DNA from: Treponema sp.
GTDB lineage: Bacteria > Spirochaetota > Spirochaetia > Treponematales > Treponemataceae
NCBI GenBank assembly: GCA_022510865.1
Contig: JAFLSQ010000006.1
Coordinates: 28,965 to 92,964 of the forward strand
DNA: 64,000 bases
Direction of reading: 5' to 3'
The notes beneath the pieces were generated by a model, which worked only from the letters and a program-made list of their open reading frames with translations, was not told where the DNA came from and did not search any database. Made by a program: the position numbers and the translations under genes. Shown here one piece after another: positions 19,145-27,416 of this stretch. The first letter of the stretch is position 1. Each line of letters opens with the position of its first letter.

Positions 19145-19226
19145 TGGGGAGTTGAGGATTCGAACCTCAGAAGGCGATGCCAACAGATTTACAGTCTGTC
19201 CTATTTGACCACTCTAGAAACTCCCC
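19145..19226 (-). tRNA. tRNA-Tyr (GTA)
   Basis: Class II tRNA with a long variable arm. The acceptor GGGGAGTT pairs with AACTCCCC; the anticodon stem-loop is ACAGA-CTGTAAA-TCTGT with GTA as anticodon; the T arm contains GGTTCGAATCC. The terminal CCA is not encoded, consistent with the CCA-adding enzyme gene at 22399. Confidence 0.94.
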
Positions 19227-19230
19227 GGGA

Positions 19231-19303
19231 AGCTGCTTGTAGGATTTGGACCCACGACCCCGAGATTACAAATCACGTGCTCTACCAGCTGAGCTAAAGC
19301 AGC
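19231..19303 (-). tRNA. tRNA-Thr (TGT)
   Basis: A 73-base tRNA: acceptor GCTGCTT/AAGCAGC, D arm AGCTCAGCTGGTAGAGC, anticodon loop TTTGTAA (anticodon TGT), T arm GTGGGTCCAAATCCTAC. The anticodon stem CGTGA/TCTCG has a T-T mismatch at its third pair, and the T loop reads TCCAAAT rather than TTCGAAT. It is otherwise intact, and it is co-transcribed upstream of tRNA-Tyr with 4 bases between. Confidence 0.92.
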
Positions 19304-19315
19304 GAATGTTCTGAA

Positions 19316-19344
19316 AATATATATTTTCCAAGGCAATTAGTCAA
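19316..19344 (-). promoter_or_regulatory. Promoter of the tRNA-Thr/tRNA-Tyr unit
   Basis: Minus strand TTGACT (19344-19339), 17 bases, TATATT (19321-19316). The start would be near 19309, six bases before the tRNA-Thr 5' end. It sits in the short gap after glgA. Confidence 0.75.
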
Positions 19345-19346
19345 TA

Positions 19347-20966
19347 TCAAATCCTTGATTTTTTAAGAATTTCTTTAAAAAACGGAACATACTTTTTCTG
19401 AATCACGTTTTTCCAAAGATACTCGTGATGGACTGACGACGCGCCCGCCTTTATCATCCTTGTGATTGCGGACGGCCTCAGCAGTTTCATCGTGATTACC
19501 TCAGAAAGCTTTGCGGTCAGCGCGCCGGAGCTGTTTCCGTCGTACAGGAAGCCGGTCTTTCCGTCAACAATTTTGTTCAGGCCGCCGGTTCTGTGCGCCA
19601 CGGGAACTGTCCCGAAAGCCTGCGCGATGAAATCCTCAAGACCGCACGGCTCAAAGAAACTCGGCAGAACGGCAAAGTCCGAGACCGCGGTGACAAGCCG
19701 CACAACAGTCTGGTTGTATCCGTTCAGAAAAGCGATTTTGCCGGGGAATTTCCTGGCAAGGTCTATAATCTCGTTCTCAAGGAAACTCTCGCCCTGCCCC
19801 GCGAGCACGAATCGGACGTTCTGGAAATTCCCCAGGATATCAGGAATCGCCTCTGTGAGGACTGAGATTCCTTTCTGACTGGTTATCCTTCCGTGGTAGG
19901 CTATGAAAATCTCCTTGGTGAGGTCCGTGGAGCAGTCAAGATGACCGTATTTTTTGATTCCGAATGAGTCGTAGTTGTTCGTGTTCACGATGTTCTGCAC
20001 AAGGAATTTCCTGCATTTGAGCTTCCCGTCAAGGTCGCCAGACTCGGGCGAATACTCAAACGGAAGCCTTGAGCATTCCTTGTCCACGGGATTATATCGG
20101 TCAAAATCAAAGCCGTTGGTCATCCCTTTGATTGGAATCTGCTTCCTCGCGAAAATGTATGACAGTCCGTCTGTGAGCTGCATATTCGCGGGATCCATCA
20201 GCTCGCCGGCATAATGCTCGGATACGGTTGTGAGGTGCGCGCCGGCACGCGCGGCAATCAGAAACGGCTCCACGTTCGAGCCGTTCATGGAATCCTCCAG
20301 AATCTCTGCGTCAAGGCCGGTGTACCATGCCGCCTCGCCGATGCTTGAGAATTCGTGATGATAGAACGGCCCCGCGTTGTGGATTGTCACCACGCTGACT
20401 GTCTTCTTGAACGCCCTGTTCCCGGCGATGTACGCGGGAAGAACCGCCGTTGAAGCGTCCTGGCAATGAAGAATATCCGGTATGTCAGTGCGAGGCACAA
20501 GGTTTCCGTAGGCGCAGACGGCCTTCTGCAAAAGAGCGTCGAGGTAAAGCGCGTCCGTGTGGCCGGTGCCCTTTATGTGCGCGGAATCGGAGGCCTGCTC
20601 GGATTCCGTGTACGTGTAAACAGCCTCTTTCTCGGAAAAACGCGGATTGTTCACGAGAACGACATCGAATCCGCCTGATGTGCTGATATACCGCGTGAAA
20701 ATCACGGTCTCTTTTTTTCCGCAGAGAGCGACCTCCGCGCTCAGGCTCTCTGCCTCACCCGCAGGAACGGCAGGGCTATCGGCCTCATCCGGGCATACGG
20801 ATTTTTTCTCAAGATTGTCGAAGCTCGTGCATCCGAACACCGGGATGAAAAGCGTGACCGCATGCCTAAGCTCGGCGAATTCCTTGCACAGTGAGTAAGT
20901 CACGTTCTTGACGCCGCCCGCCTCGGCAATCCCCGCGCATTCCATGCTAACAACCCAAAGTCTCAT
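19347..20966 (-). CDS. glgA: Glycogen synthase (GT5 family)
   Basis: A 539-residue glucosyltransferase that extends alpha-1,4-glucan from a nucleotide-glucose. N-terminal GT5 domain (about 1-290, MRLWVVSMECAGIAEAGGVKNV) and GT-B C-terminal domain with AYHGRITSQKGISVLTEAIP (about 343-362), VLAGQGE and the donor site EPCGLEDFIAQAFGTVPVAHRTGGL (about 445-469). The usual K-x-G-G near residue 15 is E-A-G-G here, which may alter donor binding. It lies in a unit with chorismate mutase and an SPFH-like gene, with no other glycogen gene nearby. Confidence 0.88.
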   Translation of the reverse strand: MRLWVVSMECAGIAEAGGVKNVTYSLCKEFAELRHAVTLFIPVFGCTSFDNLEKKSVCPDEADSPAVPAGEAESLSAEVALCGKKETVIFTRYISTSGGFDVVLVNNPRFSEKEAVYTYTESEQASDSAHIKGTGHTDALYLDALLQKAVCAYGNLVPRTDIPDILHCQDASTAVLPAYIAGNRAFKKTVSVVTIHNAGPFYHHEFSSIGEAAWYTGLDAEILEDSMNGSNVEPFLIAARAGAHLTTVSEHYAGELMDPANMQLTDGLSYIFARKQIPIKGMTNGFDFDRYNPVDKECSRLPFEYSPESGDLDGKLKCRKFLVQNIVNTNNYDSFGIKKYGHLDCSTDLTKEIFIAYHGRITSQKGISVLTEAIPDILGNFQNVRFVLAGQGESFLENEIIDLARKFPGKIAFLNGYNQTVVRLVTAVSDFAVLPSFFEPCGLEDFIAQAFGTVPVAHRTGGLNKIVDGKTGFLYDGNSSGALTAKLSEVITMKLLRPSAITRMIKAGASSVHHEYLWKNVIQKKYVPFFKEILKKSRI

Positions 20967-20983
20967 AGTCTCACCATCACCTG

Positions 20984-21358
20984 TTATTTGCCTACAAAAT
21001 CAGGACGAAGCCTTTCCGCCCCGTTTATGTAGATGTTCTTTATCACAGCAAACTGCTCCATGTATGTGTGGACCAGAACCCGCACGACAAAAGGAAGCGC
21101 GCCGTCAATGTCCGCCTCCTGTGTGCAGAACAGCGCGATGTCAGAGACGTTTATTCTGACGTTACCTTTCCGCAGCGCGGTGGCCGGATTGAGCGAGGTT
21201 ATGTCGCTTGTCACCGAAAACTGGATTGAGATGATGTCCTCCGCGTTAAGACTGTTCTGCAAGACAATCTCATTGAACATCATGCACACGCAGTCCGTTA
21301 TGCTGTCCTTCGTGTTCTCGCAGCAAGTCGCGCCGCGGATTGCCCTAACTCTCTTCAT
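20984..21358 (-). CDS. aroH: Chorismate mutase, AroH type
   Basis: A 124-residue monofunctional enzyme that converts chorismate to prephenate for Phe and Tyr synthesis. The AroH signature is clear: VRAIRGATCCENTKDSI at the N-terminus, IISIQFSVTSDITSLNPA (about 44-61), and the C-terminal VRVLVHTYMEQFAVIKNIYINGAERLRPD. The start at 21358 matches the family N-terminus and has GGAG upstream; the longer open frame lies inside the previous gene. It overlaps that gene by 14 bases and precedes glgA by 17. Confidence 0.87.
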   Translation of the reverse strand: MKRVRAIRGATCCENTKDSITDCVCMMFNEIVLQNSLNAEDIISIQFSVTSDITSLNPATALRKGNVRINVSDIALFCTQEADIDGALPFVVRVLVHTYMEQFAVIKNIYINGAERLRPDFVGK

Positions 21359-21986
21359 TTTCGGCACTCTCCTGCTCATAGAATAAATGTGTCCTGTATC
21401 TGCGGTAAAGCTCAAAATCAGGAAGTTTTGATGATGTGAGGGCGAACACCGTAAGCTCAAGCTCGGGAAAATCCTCATACATCCTGATGACTCTGAGCAA
21501 GTCATCGCGCCTTACGGACTCAGGCCTGAAATCCTGATTCTCCGACGCTTTCTTAAGATAATAATCCGCCGCAAGCTGCGAGACGGTCTTTGCCGCCTGC
21601 TCCATGTACGAGCGCAGGTCATCGCTGTCGGTCACGCGGTTAAGTTTCACAAGCCGCACAAGGTTCTCAGGCGAGACTGTGAGCGAGACCGCGAAAGTGA
21701 AGCTGTACGAGCCGTAAGCGCCCCCGGCCGAAAGCTCGCCGGCAACGCTCTCCGTCACATTCAGCGGCTTTATCGAGAAAGTCCTGAGCGTGGCGTTGCC
21801 CGGAACAAGGAACTGCCAGTGCCAGGAGAAAACCCCGTTCTCAACCGGAACCTCGCTCACGCCGCTCGTCTTTGAGATGACCACACCGACATTTTCTGCC
21901 TTTACTTTAAACTGCGTCCATCCGATAAAAAAAACAACTGCGGAAAGCGGAATGAGGATGAGCATAGCGATTGCAAATTTTCTCAT
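21345..21986 (-). CDS. Membrane-anchored protein, SPFH/band-7-like
   Basis: A 213-residue protein with an N-terminal transmembrane helix (about 4-22; IAMLILIPLSAVVFFIGW) and a soluble domain. GWTQFKVKAENVGVVISKTSGV, with a strand-rich middle and a helical end (ENLVRLVKLNRVTDSDDLRSYMEQAAKTVSQLAADYY), recalls SPFH/prohibitin-fold proteins, but the similarity is weak and judged by eye. It is translated just upstream of chorismate mutase. Function unknown. Confidence 0.65.
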   Translation of the reverse strand: MRKFAIAMLILIPLSAVVFFIGWTQFKVKAENVGVVISKTSGVSEVPVENGVFSWHWQFLVPGNATLRTFSIKPLNVTESVAGELSAGGAYGSYSFTFAVSLTVSPENLVRLVKLNRVTDSDDLRSYMEQAAKTVSQLAADYYLKKASENQDFRPESVRRDDLLRVIRMYEDFPELELTVFALTSSKLPDFELYRRYRTHLFYEQESAENEES

Positions 21987-22027
21987 GGACTAATAGTATA
22001 TCAGCAGAATTCACGATTCATCAAGTA

Positions 22028-22402
22028 ATGATAAAAAAATTTTTAAAAAACACAGGCTCCAGATTCTCGAACTCGCTGACTTACAAAGTCACCATGACAA
22101 TCAACTGGATTTTCGTGGTTTTCTGCGTCCTGCTCCTCATCCTGTACATCATCGGGAACTACCAGAATTTCCAGGACAGGAGCCAGCAGATAATCCTGTC
22201 CGCGCTGTCATACGCATCGGTTTTCTCCGCCCTGCTCTCGCTCGTGCTTCTGATTGAGAGCATCGTGAAGATTTTCACGGAGAGGCACAAGATTCAGAGC
22301 GCGGTCAACGCCATCCTGCTGGCAATCGCAATAGTTTTCTGCGTCTCCAGCACGGCAATAGCGGGAATAATCGGATTTCTATCACTGGGGATTTCACAAT
22401 GA
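22028..22402 (+). CDS. Small integral membrane protein
   Basis: A 124-residue protein with three predicted membrane helices (about 27-46, 58-80, 95-118). The ATG at 22028 is preferred over upstream starts that would overlap the divergent gene. No clear Shine-Dalgarno sequence is seen. Its stop overlaps the CCA-adding enzyme start by 4 bases (ATGA), so the two are coupled. No recognised family. Confidence 0.7.
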   Translation: MIKKFLKNTGSRFSNSLTYKVTMTINWIFVVFCVLLLILYIIGNYQNFQDRSQQIILSALSYASVFSALLSLVLLIESIVKIFTERHKIQSAVNAILLAIAIVFCVSSTAIAGIIGFLSLGISQ

Positions 22403-23865
22403 CAAAATCAAAGATTCACATTCCGGAGACTCTCAGAAAATTCAATGCGATTTTTGAGGCCCGCAACTTCAAGGCATATCTTGTAGGCGGCGCGGTGCGC
22501 GATATTTTTCTTGGCAAAACGCCGTCCGACTGGGATGTTGCCACGAACGCGACTCCGCAGGACGTGATGTCCATGTTCAGGTTCGTCGTTCCCACCGGAA
22601 TCGAGCACGGCACTGTCACAGTCCATTTCATGCACGAGGAGATTGAGGTGACGACCTTCAGGACCGAGAGCGGATATTCTGATGGCCGCAGACCGGACAG
22701 CGTGAACTACGCCGCCACAATCGAGGAGGATTTGTCACGGCGCGACTTCACGATGAACGCAATCGCGGTGAGCCTTGCGGACGGCTCTGTGACAGACCCT
22801 TACGGCGGCCGCGCGGATATAAAAAACAGGATTATCAGGACAGTCGGGTGCGCTCACGAGCGTTTCATGGAGGACGGGCTCCGTCCTATAAGAGCCGTAA
22901 GATTCTCGGGAAGCCTCGGTTTTAGTATAGAAAAGTTGACATATAAAGAACTTTTCAACAGCGATGTCCAGCAAAAAACCGCCTCAATCTCGTCGGAACG
23001 CTTCCGGGACGAGCTTGAGAAAATAATCATAACCGCAAAGCCGTCGGCAAGCCTTGGAATTCTTGAGGAGACGGGAATCCTCTGGCTTTTCATCCCGGAA
23101 TTCCGGGCTTGCAGGGGGTGCGTACAGGCAGACCGCCGGGCGTTCCACAAATTCGATGTGCTTGACCATCTTTTTTATTCGTGCGACGGCGCAGCAAAAA
23201 TCACGGAGCAAAATGACAGGAAATCAAAGCTGATAATCCGCCTGGCAGCCCTCTTCCACGACATCGGGAAACCGGAAGTCCGGAAAATCGTCTTGCAGGA
23301 TGTCATGGACGAGAGCGGCGTCAAAAAATCCGCCGAGACAATCACTTTCTACAATCACGAGAGCGCGGGCGAGAGAATCACCGGAAAACTGATGGCCCGC
23401 CTGAAATTCTCCAACGAGATGACCGGCGCGGTGTGCCATCTTGTGCGGGAGCACATGTTCCATTACGAGAGCGCATGGAGCGATGTCGCGGTGCGCCGCT
23501 TCATAATCCGCGTGAGACCTGACTGCATCGATGATTTGTTTGCCCTGCGTCTGTCCGATATGTTCGGAATGAGAAACGACGACTTGGATTTGCGCGGCAG
23601 CGAGCAGGTGCGGCTTCTTGACGAGCTGCGCGGGAGAATCAGCGCGGTCATGGAAAGCCGGAGCGCGCTCTCGCTAAAGGACCTTGCCGTGAACGGCCGG
23701 GATTTAATCGCGATGGGAATTCCGCCCGGAAAAAAAATCGGGGTCATTTTGAATGAGCTTATGAGCTGTGTAATTGAGGACCCGCAGATGAACACGAGGG
23801 AGAGGCTTCTGGAGGTTGCCAAAAAAATCAGCGGGGAATATAATAAAATGGATGAGCGCGATTGA
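22399..23865 (+). CDS. cca: CCA tRNA nucleotidyltransferase with HD domain
   Basis: A 488-residue class II nucleotidyltransferase that adds or repairs the tRNA 3' CCA. Head domain: YLVGGAVRDIFLGKTPSDWDVATNATP (about 29-55) with the catalytic DWD. Neck region: EEDLSRRDFTMNAIAV (about 112-127) and ERFMEDGLRPIRAVRFSG (about 153-170). An HD domain follows (LAALFHDIGKPEV, about 283-295). PcnB-type poly(A) polymerases share this fold; the RRDFTMNA motif and local tRNA genes lacking CCA favour the CCA enzyme. Confidence 0.88.
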   Translation: MTKSKIHIPETLRKFNAIFEARNFKAYLVGGAVRDIFLGKTPSDWDVATNATPQDVMSMFRFVVPTGIEHGTVTVHFMHEEIEVTTFRTESGYSDGRRPDSVNYAATIEEDLSRRDFTMNAIAVSLADGSVTDPYGGRADIKNRIIRTVGCAHERFMEDGLRPIRAVRFSGSLGFSIEKLTYKELFNSDVQQKTASISSERFRDELEKIIITAKPSASLGILEETGILWLFIPEFRACRGCVQADRRAFHKFDVLDHLFYSCDGAAKITEQNDRKSKLIIRLAALFHDIGKPEVRKIVLQDVMDESGVKKSAETITFYNHESAGERITGKLMARLKFSNEMTGAVCHLVREHMFHYESAWSDVAVRRFIIRVRPDCIDDLFALRLSDMFGMRNDDLDLRGSEQVRLLDELRGRISAVMESRSALSLKDLAVNGRDLIAMGIPPGKKIGVILNELMSCVIEDPQMNTRERLLEVAKKISGEYNKMDERD

Positions 23866-25219
23866 CGACTTCCTTGAGTGGCTTGACTCCTACCTGAACT
23901 TTGAGCGTAAGCCGCAGAAAAACATATTCTGGCTCGACACAATCGATTATCTGTGCAAAAGGTTCAATAATCCGCAGGATTGCGCGCCGTGCGTCCATGT
24001 CGCCGGGTCAAAAGGAAAAGGCTCTGTCTCAAAGATGATTGCCTCAATCCTGAACGAGGCCGGGTACTCGGTCGGGCTGTACACATCGCCTCACATCTCT
24101 GATTTCAGGGAGAGAATCGGCAGTGCGGACGGATTTTTTGACGATGCTGTCTACGAGCGCGCAATCAAGGAGATAATGCCGAAAGTCGAGTCCATCCTCC
24201 CAGAGAACCTGCCCGCGGAGCGGCCGCTCACCTGGTTCGAGCTTGTGACGCTGTACGCATTCCTGTGCTTCCGCACCGCAAAGACCGACTGGAACGTATT
24301 CGAGGTTGGACTTGGCGGCAGGCTCGATGCAACGAACATCGTCCGGCCGAAAATCTGCTGCATCACACCGATTGAGCTGGAGCACACAGAATTCCTTGGC
24401 GACACGCTTGAGAGAATCGCCGCGGAGAAAGCGGGAATCATCAAAAACTGCACGCCCGTCCTGATTGCCCGCCAGCAGAGCGACAGCGTGAGCATAGTCC
24501 TGCGAGAGAAAGCGTTCACCCGCCACGCGCCGCATTATTTTGTGGATGATTTCATAAGCCGCTCGTCATACTCATTCAGCGCGGAAAGCCACAGGATGCG
24601 CGTCCACATTGAGAGCACGATGCTAAGCCGTCCCGTTGACGCAGACATGACTCTTCTTGGCGGAATGCAGGCCCAGAACGCGCAGATGGCATGCATCGCG
24701 GTGAAAAAAATCCTTCCGAACGTGGACGAGTCTGTGATTGAGCGCGGGCTTGAGAAATCAAGGCTGCCCGGCCGCTTTGAAATCAGGCAGGATATAAGGG
24801 CTTTCCCCTCCCTCACGCTCATCCTTGACGGGGCGCACACACTGAACAGCATAAGCCTTACACTCGGAACGCTTGGCGAGATTTTCGGTGGCAGGCAGGC
24901 GAACCTGCTTTTCGCCTGCGCCGCGGACAAGGACGCCGATGAAATCGCAGGGCTTTTCAGAGGCAGGTTCTCAAGGATTTTTATCACCCGCCCGGGAGAC
25001 AAGAAGCAGTCTGATTTGAATGCCCTAGAACGCGCCTTCAGGTCATCCGCACTGGATTTCACCTCCGGCGCGGATTACAGGAAAATCATCAGGACAGCGA
25101 TTGAGACCTCCGCGGATGAGGATGCCGTCCTGCTTGTGACAGGCTCGTTCTATCTTGTGTCCGAGGTTGAGAAAATCCTCGGCGAGTGGGCCGCAAAAGA
25201 AGGCGGGGAAATCCGCTAG
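23852..25219 (+). CDS. folC: Folylpolyglutamate/dihydrofolate synthase
   Basis: A 455-residue Mur-ligase-fold enzyme that adds glutamate to folates. ATP loop VAGSKGKGSVSKMIASIL (about 49-66), YTSPHISDFRERIG (about 77-90), and GLGGRLDATNIV (about 150-161) are typical. ATG at 23852 is chosen because earlier start codons lie inside cca and would add a non-homologous leader; it overlaps the cca end by 14 bases. It converges on alr, with stops overlapping by 4 bases and no terminator between. Confidence 0.92.
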   Translation: MSAIDDFLEWLDSYLNFERKPQKNIFWLDTIDYLCKRFNNPQDCAPCVHVAGSKGKGSVSKMIASILNEAGYSVGLYTSPHISDFRERIGSADGFFDDAVYERAIKEIMPKVESILPENLPAERPLTWFELVTLYAFLCFRTAKTDWNVFEVGLGGRLDATNIVRPKICCITPIELEHTEFLGDTLERIAAEKAGIIKNCTPVLIARQQSDSVSIVLREKAFTRHAPHYFVDDFISRSSYSFSAESHRMRVHIESTMLSRPVDADMTLLGGMQAQNAQMACIAVKKILPNVDESVIERGLEKSRLPGRFEIRQDIRAFPSLTLILDGAHTLNSISLTLGTLGEIFGGRQANLLFACAADKDADEIAGLFRGRFSRIFITRPGDKKQSDLNALERAFRSSALDFTSGADYRKIIRTAIETSADEDAVLLVTGSFYLVSEVEKILGEWAAKEGGEIR

Positions 25220-26373
25220 ATGAGGTACCTTCCAACCCTTTTTGATATTGACGTGAGCACCTCGTAGGAGATTGTGCCGCCCAGAACGGCAAGGTCATCC
25301 GCAGTGTGAAGCGCGCCGCTTTCCTTCGGCCCGAAAATCACCGCCCTGTCCCAGAGCCTCACATCAGGATTATCCCTGCCGATGTCAACCATGCACTGAT
25401 CCATGCAGATTCTGCCCACAACGGGATAATTCCTGCCGTTGATTGTCACCTCCACGCCGGGCGAGAACCTGCGCAGAAGCCCGTCCGCATAGCCCACTGG
25501 AAGCACCGCGATGTCTGTCTCGCGCGGGGCAGTCCATGTGCGCCCGTATGAGGCCGATTTTCCGGCCGGAAACCGCCTGATTGCCAAGACCTCGCTCTCA
25601 AACGAGAGCACTGGCCTCAAATCGATTTGAATTCCAAGCGCGGCAAGATAATCCCGCGTCACCTCGTCAGGATAGTATCCATAGGCGATGATTCCCGGGC
25701 GGACCATATCAAAATGCATCTCCGGGTGGGCGAGCAAAGCCGCGCTGTTCGCGCACGAGCAGATTCCGGGGCTGATTCCCGCGGAGCGGACTGACTGGAC
25801 GGCCCGCACAAAATCATCATACTGATTCCGTGTGAAATCCTGCGCCTCAGATGAAATGCCGTCCGAGAGCGCGAAATGCGTCATCATCCCGCCAAGAGCC
25901 AGATGCGGCGATGAGGAAATCATCTCTGCCTGATGTGCGGCCTCATCGCAGAGGCAGCCAAGCCGCCCCATTCCTGTGTCCACGGCAAGATGAACCTCGT
26001 GGCGCGCGCTTGTGCCGCCAAAATAGGAGTCCGCGCAGTCGGACAGGCATTTTATGTAATCCTGAGAGAAAACAAGCGGCGTGATTCTGTGCTCAAAAAG
26101 AAGCGGCATCTCCTGCGGCGTGCAGAGGCTCAGAAGAATGATTCCCGCGCTCACGCCACGCTCACGCAACTCGATTCCCTCATCCACCGTGGCGACGGCA
26201 AGAAAATCCGCCCCGAATTCCTGTGCGATTTTCGCGACCGCGACCGCGTTATGACCGTAAGCGTCCGCTTTCACAGCAAGGCAGATTTTTGTGCCCGGCC
26301 GCAGATGTTTTTTTATCTCGCCAAGATTGTGCCTCAGATTGTCCTGAAAAATATAAGCCCTTGTTCCGCGCAT
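25216..26373 (-). CDS. alr: Alanine racemase
   Basis: A 385-residue PLP enzyme that makes D-alanine for peptidoglycan. The PLP lysine is K35 in AVKADAYGHN; the C-terminal catalytic tyrosine segment is SASYGRTWTAPRE (about 271-283), with VGRICMDQCMVDIG (about 321-334) after it. GGTGGGG lies 4 bases before the ATG. It is transcribed alone, divergent from the lipoprotein gene at 26466. Confidence 0.94.
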   Translation of the reverse strand: MRGTRAYIFQDNLRHNLGEIKKHLRPGTKICLAVKADAYGHNAVAVAKIAQEFGADFLAVATVDEGIELRERGVSAGIILLSLCTPQEMPLLFEHRITPLVFSQDYIKCLSDCADSYFGGTSARHEVHLAVDTGMGRLGCLCDEAAHQAEMISSSPHLALGGMMTHFALSDGISSEAQDFTRNQYDDFVRAVQSVRSAGISPGICSCANSAALLAHPEMHFDMVRPGIIAYGYYPDEVTRDYLAALGIQIDLRPVLSFESEVLAIRRFPAGKSASYGRTWTAPRETDIAVLPVGYADGLLRRFSPGVEVTINGRNYPVVGRICMDQCMVDIGRDNPDVRLWDRAVIFGPKESGALHTADDLAVLGGTISYEVLTSISKRVGRYLI

Positions 26374-26414
26374 ACCCCACCCGATTTGCAGTGATTTTGA
26401 TATTGCAAATCTTA

Positions 26415-26443
26415 TTGCAAAAAAAGCGTTTACACAATAAAAT
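26415..26443 (+). promoter_or_regulatory. Promoter for the lipoprotein gene
   Basis: TTGCAA (26415-26420), a 17-base spacer and TAAAAT (26438-26443). Expected start near 26450 gives a leader of only about 16 bases without a Shine-Dalgarno sequence before the ATG at 26466. Confidence 0.5.
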
Positions 26444-26465
26444 ATGAAGAAAATCAGATTTGATT

Positions 26466-27401
26466 ATGAAAACGAAGCAGACTTTTTTCTCCGTATTTTT
26501 GATTTCTCTGACCGCGCTCTTCCCCGCAGTCTTTTCCTGCGCGACGACATCCGCCGTGAGCGACACACAGGTAAAACCCGAGGCATCCCCGGCGGATGTT
26601 TACGCCGATATTCTTCAGAACGATGTCAGCATCACCGTGGTCTCAGGCCCGGGCGCTGTGACGGTCAACAGAAAATTCGCGGCTCCGTTTGTGTTCGCGG
26701 TGCGCCACAGTGACGGCTCGCCCTACGCGGATTTTGACATTGAGCTGACGTACCCGGCCCAGAAAAATCAGGGAATTGTGGAATATAAATCAGAGATTTT
26801 TAAAACCGGCTCCGACGGGCTTGTGACTTTTGCGCCGGAGACCCCGGCTTTTGCCGCCGCGGATAAAGTCACGGTCAGGCCGGCCGTCCTTTACAACAAG
26901 AAGGCTGTCAAAGAGGCTTGCGATGCGCTCGCGATGAGCGCGCCCTTTCTTGTGCGCTCGGACATTGCGGCAAAAGGCGCGGTTCTTTTTATCTGGGATT
27001 TCAACGAGAAAGGCAGCCCGACGACCAACTTCACACAAATCCAGAGCGAGCTTAGAGCGCGCGGAATCACGCTTGTGGGCAACGGCCCTGTGAACGAAAT
27101 CTCGTACATCGGGAAAGACAAGGAGCTTTACCGCGACACTTACGCGGCAATCGGCGGGAACGCTTATGGCTATCTTATTAGCGGGACGGTCAAGTATGAG
27201 CGTCCTGTTGAATCTGACGCGGACGGCTATGTCTGCGCGATGACAGCCGATATCCGCGGAATACGGATGAGAGACGGCGAGGTGGTTTTCTCGGGGACTT
27301 TCACGCAGGAGCGCCGCGGGAAAAACCGGAACATCAGCATACAAAATTGCAAGGAATCGATTGCGGGGCAAATCGTTGACGCCCTGATTTTCGGGCTTTA
27401 A
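26466..27401 (+). CDS. Predicted lipoprotein of unknown function
   Basis: A 311-residue exported protein. A signal peptide (residues 1-24) ends in a spirochaete-type lipobox, AVFSC, with Cys as the first mature residue. The mature part has a strand-rich domain (about 45-145, perhaps Ig-like: ITVVSGPGAVTVNRKFAAPFVFAVRHSDG) and a C-terminal domain ending in CKESIAGQIVDALIFGL, which resembles the end of LPP20/FlgT-like lipoproteins. It stands just upstream of thrC but is not obviously linked to it. I do not recognise a family firmly. Confidence 0.75.
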   Translation: MKTKQTFFSVFLISLTALFPAVFSCATTSAVSDTQVKPEASPADVYADILQNDVSITVVSGPGAVTVNRKFAAPFVFAVRHSDGSPYADFDIELTYPAQKNQGIVEYKSEIFKTGSDGLVTFAPETPAFAAADKVTVRPAVLYNKKAVKEACDALAMSAPFLVRSDIAAKGAVLFIWDFNEKGSPTTNFTQIQSELRARGITLVGNGPVNEISYIGKDKELYRDTYAAIGGNAYGYLISGTVKYERPVESDADGYVCAMTADIRGIRMRDGEVVFSGTFTQERRGKNRNISIQNCKESIAGQIVDALIFGL

Positions 27402-27416
27402 TCATAGAGGGGACTT

